NCBI RefSeq assembly: GCF_041228105.1
Contig: NZ_CP166097.1
Coordinates: 4,712,001 to 4,776,000 of the forward strand
From: Pectobacterium aroidearum
Lineage (GTDB): Bacteria; Pseudomonadota; Gammaproteobacteria; Enterobacterales; Enterobacteriaceae
Reading direction: 5' to 3'
DNA length: 64,000 nucleotides
A program made the translations under genes and the position numbers. Each line of letters opens with the position of its first letter. Within the stretch, counting starts at the first letter, position 1. Below the pieces are notes generated by a model. That model had not been told where the DNA came from. It did not search any database and worked only from the letters and a program-made list of their open reading frames with translations. Shown piece by piece: positions 56,388 to 64,000 of the stretch.

Positions 56388-57683
56388 TCACGGTGCAACA
56401 GGATTAAGCAACCAGAGCGCACGGCGGGTTTCCACGCTGATATGGCTCGGTTCTTTATCCCGTTCGCTCGCTGCCCCTGAGAGTAATTCAGCAAAACCTG
56501 CCTGTTTGATTTGCGTCTGGTAACGCGGCGCTTTTACACCTCGCTCCGCCTGTAATAACAGCGGAATAAGGCGGCTGCTTTGCCTGTCCATCGTCTTACG
56601 CGGCCACGCCTTATTTTCATCCAGATACGGGGCCATAAAATCCAGCGCCTTTATCACGCTACTGCCCTTCGGCGTTTGGTATTGCCAGATATTCTCCCCG
56701 ACGCGGGACGCCAAAATAGCCATATCCGTTATCGCCTGAAGGTTGAAGTAGCTGTAATGGAAAGATCGGGTGCGCGCCAGTTCCTCCGGCTGAGAACCAT
56801 CCGGTTGCAGTTGGTGATCCAACTTTTCCCGCTGCAATTGCGCCATGGATTTCACCACGTCGATTTTGCCCAGATACCAGGCAATCCCCGCCACCTGTAC
56901 GGTATACCAGCTACCGTGGTTGTTCTGCGCCGTTGCCTCTTTTTTCCCCAGCTTACTGGTTTGCAGCCAGTGCAGATAATCGCTCATCCATTTCTGCATC
57001 TGCTGCTCATCCTGCGTCGTCCAGCCCGGCGCGTGACGCAGCATAAGCAACGAATCGACAATACGGGTAGAAAAATAGCGTCCGTCCAACACGCCCGACC
57101 CTCTTCCCGGCGCGATACCCGGCACACCTTGCGCGAAATCGAGATTAGGGTTCATACGCGTAGCAGGATCGATAAACCAGGTACGGATCATCGATATCGC
57201 TTTATCGGCATAAGCCTGTTTGCCCGAGAAGTACCACGCCAGCGTCAACGCCTGTGTTTGGGCGGTGAATTTTGCCAGCCTAACCCCATCAGTCTCATCA
57301 TCCTTGCTGGCAGGGTTTACCTGCCCATCACGACGAATCCAAGGCAAACCATCAGCTTTATCGGGATCGGGCCACCAGTAGGCGCTGAGGCTCAAATAAT
57401 CATGCTTTGAACCACTGGGTGGCGTGGATTTCTTTTCCGTCACGCTAGGGTTAGCAATTTTCAACGCGCGATCGGCTTCCGAAATAAGCTGCTCGTACGC
57501 CATTCGCGTCTGCGGCTTTTCCGTTTTCTGCTGCAACTGCTGTTTTACCGAGGATAGCTGGTGCTGTTGCAAGAAGGCGTAGGGATTATCGGGGGATGAC
57601 GCTTTGGGCTCCGCGTCCGCACGGGCGACAGAGGCCACACAACACAATGCAACCAGTAAACCTGACCAATAACGTAACCGCAT
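56388..57683 (-). CDS. Secreted alginate-lyase-family (PF05426-like) protein
   Basis: A 431-residue protein with a signal peptide (MRLRYWSGLLVALCCVASVA, cleavage after ARA). The mature part has an alpha/alpha-barrel pattern. The presumed catalytic Asn-His is in QNNHGSWYTVQVAGIAWY and the Arg/Tyr in RTRSFHYSYFNLQAITDMAI, the arrangement of polysaccharide lyase family 5-like proteins; YLSLSAYWWPDPDKADGLPW is another family motif. The substrate is likely a uronic-acid polymer. The ATG at 57683 with AGGAG is preferred over 57707. It stands between dolP and mtgA, where E. coli has other genes. Confidence 0.85.
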   Translation of the reverse strand: MRLRYWSGLLVALCCVASVARADAEPKASSPDNPYAFLQQHQLSSVKQQLQQKTEKPQTRMAYEQLISEADRALKIANPSVTEKKSTPPSGSKHDYLSLSAYWWPDPDKADGLPWIRRDGQVNPASKDDETDGVRLAKFTAQTQALTLAWYFSGKQAYADKAISMIRTWFIDPATRMNPNLDFAQGVPGIAPGRGSGVLDGRYFSTRIVDSLLMLRHAPGWTTQDEQQMQKWMSDYLHWLQTSKLGKKEATAQNNHGSWYTVQVAGIAWYLGKIDVVKSMAQLQREKLDHQLQPDGSQPEELARTRSFHYSYFNLQAITDMAILASRVGENIWQYQTPKGSSVIKALDFMAPYLDENKAWPRKTMDRQSSRLIPLLLQAERGVKAPRYQTQIKQAGFAELLSGAASERDKEPSHISVETRRALWLLNPVAP

Positions 57684-57753
57684 ACTTTCTCCTGATGTCG
57701 AAAACACGACCGTTAACGCAAAAATTTCTTGGTATACTAACGAACAAGACGGG

Positions 57754-58488
57754 TTAATTCAGATTGTTAGCCCGCAAAAATGCATCTCCGCCCATCTGAC
57801 GCATCTGACGCAAAATCCACTGCTGGCGTTGAATGACATAGCTGGAGGGCGCATTCGCACGAAAGCGAATAGGGTTCGGCAGCACCGCGGCCAGCAAGGC
57901 AGATTCACTTGCCGTCAGCCTGCTGGCAGGCTTATTGAAATAACGTCTGGCAGCGGCCTCCACGCCAAAAATACCAGGACCAAACTCGGCGATATTCAGG
58001 TACACCGTAAGAATCCGCCGTTTTGTCCAGACCAGCTCCACCCCGGTGGTAATACCCGCTTCAAGGCCCTTACGCACCCAGCTACGCCCATCCCACAGGA
58101 ACAGGTTCTTCACCATCTGCTGCGAGAGCGTAGAGGCACCACGAATCCGCTGCGTGTTGCGCTCGTTGTGCTTTAATGCCTGCCCAATCGCATCTAGATC
58201 GAAGCCCCAGTGATCAGGGAATTTTTGGTCTTCCGCCGCCATCACCGCCAGCGCCATTTCTGGTGCAATTTCTTCCATCGAAACCCAGTCAGAATGGGCA
58301 ACATAGGAGAATTCGCCTTTCAGCCATGCGCTGATCTGCCTGTCGACCATCACTGCGGAGAACGGTACGGGCAGGAAGGAAAACAGCAGGATGCCAGCCA
58401 GCCACGCTCCGATGACGACTAACACACTGCGAACAATCAGGCGCTTCAGCCACGCTAGCAAGCCTCCACGCCCTCGACTCCACTTCAT
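57754..58488 (-). CDS. mtgA: Monofunctional peptidoglycan transglycosylase
   Basis: A 244-residue inner-membrane glycosyltransferase (GT51) that polymerises lipid II. One N-terminal helix ([20 protein letters not shown]). Catalytic Glu in [20 protein letters not shown], and [39 protein letters not shown] and [20 protein letters not shown] as the conserved GT51 motifs. Its start overlaps the elbB stop by four bases (ATGA). Confidence 0.95.
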   Translation of the reverse strand: MKWSRGRGGLLAWLKRLIVRSVLVVIGAWLAGILLFSFLPVPFSAVMVDRQISAWLKGEFSYVAHSDWVSMEEIAPEMALAVMAAEDQKFPDHWGFDLDAIGQALKHNERNTQRIRGASTLSQQMVKNLFLWDGRSWVRKGLEAGITTGVELVWTKRRILTVYLNIAEFGPGIFGVEAAARRYFNKPASRLTASESALLAAVLPNPIRFRANAPSSYVIQRQQWILRQMRQMGGDAFLRANNLN

Positions 58489-59138
58489 TCGGTGAGATCC
58501 AAAACGCGGGCCACGAGCTTATCAATGCCTTGTGCCGCTTCGCTGATGGAGTTAGCCAGCATATAGGCTGGTGTCGTCACGATTTTATGTTCCTCATCCA
58601 CCACGATATCATCGACCGGACAAACAACGTGGATACCGCCCATCTCTTCGACGGCTTCAGCGGTATCAATATCGTTACCAATGGTTACGCGAACAGGTTC
58701 ACCCAAAATCGTCGGCAGCAACGCGGGCGAGATGCAAATAAAACCAATTGGTTTATTTTGCTTATAAATTTCCTGTGTGAGCAATTGCAGCGTTTCATCA
58801 ATCTGACAGGCCGATCCCTGCGTCGCGAAGTCACTTAAATTTTTCGCCGCGCCAAAACCACCCGGCACAATCAGTGCATCTAAATCTTGTGCATTCGCGG
58901 TAGAAAGGGGCTGGATTTTTCCTCTGGCGATCCGTGCCGATTCTGCTAAAACGTTGCGATTCTCACCAGTTACGTCACCCGTCAGGTGATTAACCACCTG
59001 TAATTGCGGCTTATCTGGCGCAAAGCAAACCGCTTGTGCGCCTGCGCGATCCAGCGCAAGTAATGTCAACACGGCTTCATGAATCTCGGAACCGTCATAA
59101 ACACCACAGCCACTAAGGACAATGCCGACTCGTTTCAT
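58485..59138 (-). CDS. elbB: Glyoxalase / isoprenoid biosynthesis protein ElbB
   Basis: A 217-residue DJ-1/PfpI-superfamily protein, close to E. coli Elb[57 protein letters not shown] and [20 protein letters not shown]. The nucleophilic Cys is at the elbow of [13 protein letters not shown]. The ATG at 59138 gives the E. coli length and is preceded by AAGGA; 59153 and 59141 are other in-frame starts. Four-base overlap with mtgA. Confidence 0.93.
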   Translation of the reverse strand: MKRVGIVLSGCGVYDGSEIHEAVLTLLALDRAGAQAVCFAPDKPQLQVVNHLTGDVTGENRNVLAESARIARGKIQPLSTANAQDLDALIVPGGFGAAKNLSDFATQGSACQIDETLQLLTQEIYKQNKPIGFICISPALLPTILGEPVRVTIGNDIDTAEAVEEMGGIHVVCPVDDIVVDEEHKIVTTPAYMLANSISEAAQGIDKLVARVLDLTE

Positions 59139-59324
59139 CATCTTTTCCTTCATTTCATTACATCAACTAATTGATTTTTTAATTGACAAACACTAATCTA
59201 CATCACACATTTTAATGATTCTTGTAACAAAGATTTCTACATTTGCTATTTTGTTGCTTGATGAAGATGTAAAGTAGTTAGGTTGTAATTGTTGTTGTAA
59301 GCTGTATGTCGTTAAGACAGTTAG

Positions 59325-59446
59325 TTAAGACACGAATATCCGCACTTGCGAGTTTACAAAACCTGAAATCTAAATGCAGGTGCATGTTTTCCCTGGTGTT
59401 GGCGCATAATTCGCGCACCCCGGCTTCGGCCGGGGTCATTTTTTTC
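59325..59446 (+). ncRNA. arcZ: Small regulatory RNA ArcZ
   Basis: The stretch TTTCCCTGGTGTTGGCGCAT (59388-59407), then AATTCGCGCACCCCGG, is nearly identical to the conserved 3' part of E. coli ArcZ, the processed form that base-pairs with rpoS and other mRNAs through Hfq. It ends in a perfect terminator ACCCCGGC-TTCG-GCCGGGGT with CATTTTTTT. The place between elbB and arcB, opposite to arcB, is the same as in E. coli. The 5' end near 59325 is an estimate from the 121-nt length of E. coli; the 5' half is poorly conserved. GTTAAGAC occurs twice around 59311-59331, possibly ArcA-related. Confidence 0.9.
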
Positions 59447-59599
59447 TACCGTATGAAAACGTGCAAAGCCTCGCATTCCCTGTCCTTCTTCACTCGTAAA
59501 CCCCGCTCAATGTGGCATCTTTTTGCATGATCTCGCGTGAGATGAAAAAATTTTTCTAGCCGTTTCACTCGCCACGTCCCTGTGGCTGCACAGAACATA

Positions 59600-61969
59600 T
59601 CAGGATTCTTTTTCTGCTTTTGCTACCCAATCACGCAGCACCTGAACATCATGACGCCAGTCGTGCTTAAGTTCATCGCCCCATTCCTGCACGTTATCCC
59701 ACCATGCTGGTAGCGATGACGTCTGAATCTGCTGAGCAACTTGCTGAAGATGCCGTAACCCGACGGAACCTGCCGCCCCTTTGATTTTGTGCCCTTCTTC
59801 CGTAATGCCCTTCTGGTCACGCGCCGTCATGTTGGAATCCAGAATCGCCAGATAGCCAGGCATCATCTGTTCAAACATTTCCAGACTCTGATGGATCAGT
59901 TTCGGCCCGACCAAATCCAGATACTGCTCAAGCATCGGGATATCCAGTAGATCTTCTTCTGCTTTTGCCATTTCAGTCCCCTCCTCAATCACTGGTTCTT
60001 CCGTCCACACCGTGTGAGTGTCCCAGAATTGCTTGATGACGGCCGTCAGCGCAGGCACCGATAGCGGCTTGCTGAGCACGTCATCCATCCCCGCATCCAG
60101 ATATTCGCGTTTATCTTTCAGCACATTCGCCGTCAGCGCCACCAGCGGCGGCAGGCTGCGGTTGCCATAGCGCGCACGCAACTGACGCGCGACGTCGAGC
60201 CCGGTCATATCCGGCAGTTGAATATCAAGCAGCACCAGATCGAACTCATCGGGATCGAACATATCCAGCGCGTCCTGCCCGGTCATGGCGACATCCACGC
60301 TATTGCCCAACTTTTCCAGCACCGAACGCGCGACCACTACGTTTAGCTCAATATCTTCCACCAGCAAGACGTGAAGCGCTGGCAGCGGCAAATCATCGTC
60401 GTCGTCCAGACCGCTTCCTGCTTCATCGACGCTCGGCGCAATGACCGTCAGGGTAAAGCAGGAACCCTTGCCTTGTGTGCTGGAAACCTGGATATCGCCC
60501 CCCATATTCTGTGCCAGACGTTTCGACACCGCCAGGCCGATTCCCGTGCCCGTTGCGGGCTTCCCGCCGTGCTGGTCTTTGACCTGATAATACATGGCGA
60601 AGATTTTTTCCAGCTCATCTGCCGGAATACCCATCCCGGAATCTTCAACCTCAAAGCGCAGGCGATCGCCCTTTTCATGCCAGACGCGCACCACAATTTC
60701 ACCTTTTTCGCCGTTCTTCCCCTTCGGCGTGAATTTCACCGCGTTACTGAGCAGGTTCCACAGAATCTGCCGCAGGCGCGTTCCGTCGGTAATCACTTTC
60801 TGCGGCAGAGGGTAGTGCTGGTCCATAATCAGCTTCAGGCCTTTCGGTTCCGCCAGCAGGCCACCGAGGTTCTCCAGATCAACCAGAAAACCGGTAAAAT
60901 CGATCGGCTGGTTATCCAGTTGCACCTTACGGCGCTCCTGTTTGTCCATCTCAATCACGTCGTTAAAGATATTGCCCAACGTAATCGCGCTGACGTGGAT
61001 GGTTTTCAGGTATTTTTGCTGTTCAGGGTCAAGTTGCGTGTCCAGCAGGATGCGACTTAACCCGACAATGCCATTAAGCGGCGTACGAAGCTCGTGGCTG
61101 ATTGTTGAGATGAAGGTGGTCTTCTCCCTACTGGCGTTCTCTAACGCGTCCTGGTAACGCTTACGCTCCGTTATATCGCGTCCAAACCCCATGAGCCCGT
61201 GACGTTTGCCCATCCGGTCATAAAACGGCACCTTACGCAGCTCAAAACAGGCTTTACGACCATCGGGGTAAACCAGCCACTGTTCATAGGTCAGAGAAAC
61301 GTTATGACGGAACACTTTCTCGTCCGTCTCCATCACTTTTTCGGCAATATCGGGGGAGTAAACATCCTGCGGCGTCAGGCCAATGAGCTGCTTCTGGCTT
61401 TTACCTACCAGCAGTTCCATCGCCCGGTTGCAGCCGGAGAACTCTTTATCTTCGTTACGGTAGTAAACCAAATCCGGTGAGGCATCGAGGAACGAGCGCA
61501 GCAACGCCGACTGTTGCTCCAGCTCAATCTGCGCTTGTTCGCGGCGGGACATCTCTTCTTTAAGCCGGCTCATTACCAGCACACGCGCGTCTTCCGCTTT
61601 GATACGGTCGGCGATTTCCTGATTGAGTTGCGCGATGTTCTCCTGAAGCTGCTCGTTCAACTCCAGATCCCGATGGCGCATTTCTTCCAGCTTCGCTACC
61701 AATTTCGACAGCCGCTGGCGCGACTCTTCGAGCTGTTCCACCACCACGGAGAGAAAATAAACGGCCCAGGGCGTAATCAACAGCCCGAAGAAAATGGAGC
61801 GGACGACGTCGATGTTCTCGACTTCCCCACTGAGCAACAGGGTGACCGCCATTTGCACCACCATCGCCAGCAGCACCAATACCGAGGCCAGCAGCAGTGA
61901 AAAACGGACAAGCCCCAGTTTTACCATCAAATCAACATAGTACTGAGCCAACAGACGAATTTGCTTCAT
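59600..61969 (-). CDS. arcB: Aerobic respiration control sensor kinase ArcB
   Basis: A 789-residue tripartite hybrid histidine kinase sensing quinone redox state and phosphorylating ArcA. Two helices near the N-terminus (FSLLLASVLVLLAMVVQMAV and SIFFGLLITPWAVYFLSVVV), a coiled linker, a PAS domain (FLDASPDLVYYRNEDKEFSG), dimerisation domain with His near 292 (TFISTISHELRTPLNG), ATPase, receiver with Asp near 582 (LVLLDIQLPDMTGLD) and Hpt with His near 727 (EEGHKIKGAAGSVGL). It is about 11 residues longer than E. coli ArcB; an insertion KGKNGEKGE near residue 420 is one difference. The redox cysteines of E. coli are not obvious in the linker/PAS region here apart from that in the GCNRAM motif. 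Confidence 0.96.
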   Translation of the reverse strand: MKQIRLLAQYYVDLMVKLGLVRFSLLLASVLVLLAMVVQMAVTLLLSGEVENIDVVRSIFFGLLITPWAVYFLSVVVEQLEESRQRLSKLVAKLEEMRHRDLELNEQLQENIAQLNQEIADRIKAEDARVLVMSRLKEEMSRREQAQIELEQQSALLRSFLDASPDLVYYRNEDKEFSGCNRAMELLVGKSQKQLIGLTPQDVYSPDIAEKVMETDEKVFRHNVSLTYEQWLVYPDGRKACFELRKVPFYDRMGKRHGLMGFGRDITERKRYQDALENASREKTTFISTISHELRTPLNGIVGLSRILLDTQLDPEQQKYLKTIHVSAITLGNIFNDVIEMDKQERRKVQLDNQPIDFTGFLVDLENLGGLLAEPKGLKLIMDQHYPLPQKVITDGTRLRQILWNLLSNAVKFTPKGKNGEKGEIVVRVWHEKGDRLRFEVEDSGMGIPADELEKIFAMYYQVKDQHGGKPATGTGIGLAVSKRLAQNMGGDIQVSSTQGKGSCFTLTVIAPSVDEAGSGLDDDDDLPLPALHVLLVEDIELNVVVARSVLEKLGNSVDVAMTGQDALDMFDPDEFDLVLLDIQLPDMTGLDVARQLRARYGNRSLPPLVALTANVLKDKREYLDAGMDDVLSKPLSVPALTAVIKQFWDTHTVWTEEPVIEEGTEMAKAEEDLLDIPMLEQYLDLVGPKLIHQSLEMFEQMMPGYLAILDSNMTARDQKGITEEGHKIKGAAGSVGLRHLQQVAQQIQTSSLPAWWDNVQEWGDELKHDWRHDVQVLRDWVAKAEKES

Positions 61970-62088
61970 AGCGATTTCCCTTAGTCACCAACCCGCGCAT
62001 CATAACGTAAAACGACGGTTTATACGGTGCGGCCGCACAGATTCACAGCACGATATATCAGCCGCTACCGCCAGTATCGTCTGCTACA

Positions 62089-63018
62089 TCAGACTTCATC
62101 ATAGCGGTAGGGCGTCCCCAGCGCGGAACCCTGTACGCCGTGCGTTTGCAGATAGCGATCCAACTCCACCATGCCCGTCCAGCGGTTTTCACACCACAGC
62201 GGCGCCAGCAGGGTCGGACGGCGAGCGCTGGCAGAAATGCGGTGATAGATCACCTCCGGCGGCGTATGGCGAATCATCTCTCCCGCCGTCTCCACGTAGC
62301 GATCCAGCGCCAGCTCGGGCAGCCTTCCCGCTCGCCAGGCTTTCGCCATCGTGCTGCCTTCCACGATATGGAGAGGGTGAAGCTTAATGCCCTCTACGCC
62401 AGTCTCAACCACCTGCTCTAGCGTCGATAAACAGCGCTGGGCGTCTTCTCCCGGTAAACCGACAATCAGATGGCTACACACTTTCAGACCGCGCTCACGC
62501 GCGCGGCGTGTGGTTTCCTGATAGCAGGCGAAATCATGTCCGCGATTAATTCGGTGCAGCGTTTTGTCACACGCGCTTTGCAGCCCCAGTTCCAGCCAGA
62601 CCTCGTAACCCTGTTCATGATAGCGGGACAGCAAATCCAGCACCGCATCAGGCACGCAGTCAGGGCGCGTGCCCACGCACAGCCCCACCATTTCGGCCTG
62701 CATCAGCGCTTCCTGATACATGCTTTCCAGAACCTGAACTTCGGCATAGGTGCTGGTATAAGCCTGAAAATAAGCCAGATAGCGTTTGGCCCGGTTCACC
62801 TTTCCCGCCTGCGTTTCCAGCTGCTGCGCGATGCTGCGTTGCTGCATCTGTTCATCGGCAAACGAGGCCACATTACAAAACGTACACCCGCCTCGCCCCA
62901 GCGTGCCATCACGGTTAGGGCAATTAAAACCACCGTGTAGCGTCAGCTTGTGGATCTTCTCGCCGTAACGACGTTGAAGATTTCCGCCAAACATATTGAT
63001 TAATTTTTGCAATTGCAT
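62089..63018 (-). CDS. yhcC: Radical SAM protein YhcC (TIGR01212 family)
   Basis: A 309-residue radical SAM enzyme. The cluster-binding cysteines are in GGFNCPNRDGTLGRGGCTFC in a modified CX3CX2C-like context; VGTRPDCVPDAVLDLLSRYH and ELGLQSACDKTLHRINRGHD are typical following motifs; SHLIVGLPGEDAQ and GIKLHPLHIVEGSTMAKAWR follow. Reaction unknown; suggested roles include RNA or cofactor modification. Located between arcB and gltB as in E. coli, and divergent from gltB. Confidence 0.9.
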   Translation of the reverse strand: MQLQKLINMFGGNLQRRYGEKIHKLTLHGGFNCPNRDGTLGRGGCTFCNVASFADEQMQQRSIAQQLETQAGKVNRAKRYLAYFQAYTSTYAEVQVLESMYQEALMQAEMVGLCVGTRPDCVPDAVLDLLSRYHEQGYEVWLELGLQSACDKTLHRINRGHDFACYQETTRRARERGLKVCSHLIVGLPGEDAQRCLSTLEQVVETGVEGIKLHPLHIVEGSTMAKAWRAGRLPELALDRYVETAGEMIRHTPPEVIYHRISASARRPTLLAPLWCENRWTGMVELDRYLQTHGVQGSALGTPYRYDEV

Positions 63019-63669
63019 ATTCTAACCTGCTCCCTTGAGGAACAGCAGACTACCTTTCTCTTGCCCCCTTCGCGATGACCGCGATCAATCACACACATCC
63101 CAATGAAATGCATTTTTATTCGCTTTTAGTGAAAATAAACTCACGTCGGTGCTAATTAATTTTTCTTATCCCGTATGCAGGCTTAATGAAAAGATGAAGC
63201 AATACTTAAAAATAGTTTCATAAAATCTAAAAGTAGCCATATACAGCAGAATATTCTAGAGCGCAGAAAGAACGTAGCATGGATAAGGGTTCTCACGCTT
63301 TTGTATAGTGATACAGCTCACACTTCAATTAAATCCCATATTCACTTCCCGAGATAGTTTTTCTAAAAAAATCATTATGTTTCATAGGTATAATTAAAAA
63401 TTATCGTTTATCAGCACATTTTGCACTGGTATTTGACCTGAACAGGGTTTCTCGCTAATTTGGGAATCCGCTGGAAGCTTTCCTGACGGGTCCATGATTC
63501 GTCATATTTATGCAGTAAATGAAGACTCCCTCTAAAAACAAGTCATTTACCACTTGTGAGACCGTCACGAGAGGCCGAAGAAGAGAGCGTAATACTAGCC
63601 GCTCAACGCCACGGTGCTTTCTCGCAGTAGGTTGTGAGAGTCACACAGAGCCTGGGGAGGTTCACTAAT
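63019..63669. other. 651-bp divergent gap between yhcC and gltB
   Basis: No gene is seen. The left 400 bp are AT-rich, as expected for Lrp and other global regulators known to control gltBDF in E. coli; the right 250 bp are GC-richer and probably form the transcribed gltB leader. No clear attenuator or riboswitch structure was found by eye. Confidence 0.4.
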
Positions 63670-64000
63670 ATGTTGTACGATGCATCCCAAGAGAGAGATA
63701 ACTGTGGTTTCGGATTAATCGCCCATATAGAAGGTGAGCCGAGCCACAAAGTAGTGCGTACCGCGATTCACGCACTCGCACGCATGCAGCACCGTGGCGC
63801 AATCCTTGCTGACGGCAAGACTGGCGACGGCTGCGGTTTATTACTTCAGAAGCCCGATCGTTTCTTTCGTCTGGTCGCGGAAGAGCATGGCTGGCGCTTA
63901 GCCAAAAACTACGCCGTTGGCATGATGTTTCTCAATCAGGACGAAGAGCTGGCTCGCGCCACGCGTCGGATTGTAGAAGAAGAGTTGCAGAACGAAACGC
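63670..64000 (+). CDS. gltB: Glutamate synthase (NADPH) large chain, N-terminal part cut by window edge
   Basis: The first 110 codons are present. MLYDASQERDNCGFGLIA gives the glutaminase propeptide, with the N-terminal nucleophile Cys12 of the mature enzyme in DNCGFG; HALARMQHRGAILADGKTGD and NYAVGMMFLNQDEELA match E. coli GltB. The enzyme makes glutamate from glutamine and 2-oxoglutarate with GltD. ATG at 63670 follows GGGGAGGTTC. It continues past the window. Confidence 0.95.
   Translation, partial: MLYDASQERDNCGFGLIAHIEGEPSHKVVRTAIHALARMQHRGAILADGKTGDGCGLLLQKPDRFFRLVAEEHGWRLAKNYAVGMMFLNQDEELARATRRIVEEELQNET

Overview
The window reads as chromosome of a soft-rot enterobacterium, most likely Pectobacterium or a close relative. 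This rests on near-complete similarity to Enterobacterales housekeeping proteins (ParC, ParE, TolC, MetC, YqhD, ArcB, RsmI, LpoA, RNase P RNA), on gene order like that of E. coli in several blocks, and on plant-associated accessory functions. I see no tRNA or rRNA gene, insertion sequence, prophage or CRISPR array. The genus call is inference, since no 16S gene is present.

Layout from left to right. (1) 1-4.5 kb: a partial HxlR-type regulator divergent from an MFS transporter and a PLP-dependent decarboxylase, then an unrecognised small protein and a bactofilin on the minus strand. (2) 4.5-11.2 kb: a complete sucrose regulon in the order scrK-scrY-scrA-scrB-scrR, with LacI-type operator-like sites before scrK and scrY. 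(3) 11.3-23.1 kb: the exbB/exbD ... metC-yghB-yqhC-yqhD-dkgA block known from E. coli, interrupted by two insertions. One is a TRAP transporter (dctPQM type) between exbB and metC, with a good match to a KdgR (pectin regulon) box upstream. The other is a nitroreductase-like gene between yqhC and yqhD. (4) 23.1-28.9 kb: a GntR/UTRA regulator, ftsP, plsC and parC. (5) 28.9-41.4 kb: an accessory stretch between parC and parE. It holds two small immunity-like orphan genes, a Fur-box-preceded TonB-dependent receptor, a PTS operon (PRD/EIIB regulator, EIIA, EIIB, EIIC and two class II aldolases), an mdaB-like quinone reductase, a LysR regulator and an aldo/keto reductase. (6) 41.5-50.8 kb: parE-yqiA-cpdA-yqiB-nudF, divergent from tolC-ygiB-ygiC, then ygiD. 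(7) 50.9-56.3 kb: RNase P RNA (rnpB) on the minus strand, followed downstream by three extra tandem copies (about 109 bp each) of its 3' end plus terminator, then rsmI, lpoA, yraN, diaA and dolP. (8) 56.4-64 kb: an alginate-lyase-family protein, mtgA, elbB, the small RNA ArcZ, arcB, yhcC and the start of gltB.

How the parts work together. The scr genes import sucrose through an outer-membrane porin and a PTS permease, then hydrolyse sucrose-6-phosphate and phosphorylate the fructose. The second PTS operon probably takes up a ketose or related sugar and cleaves the phosphorylated product directly with its aldolases, because no sugar-phosphate kinase is encoded with it. ExbB/ExbD energise TonB-dependent uptake, which fits the Fur-regulated receptor 18 kb away. 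The ArcZ RNA sits beside arcB exactly as in E. coli.

The items most worth following up are the KdgR-like site in front of the TRAP transporter, the two-aldolase PTS operon, the rnpB 3'-end repeat array, a 17-codon ORF whose stop overlaps the likely GTG start of the bactofilin, and the orphan immunity-like genes. Nothing here can be called a wholly new system from sequence alone.
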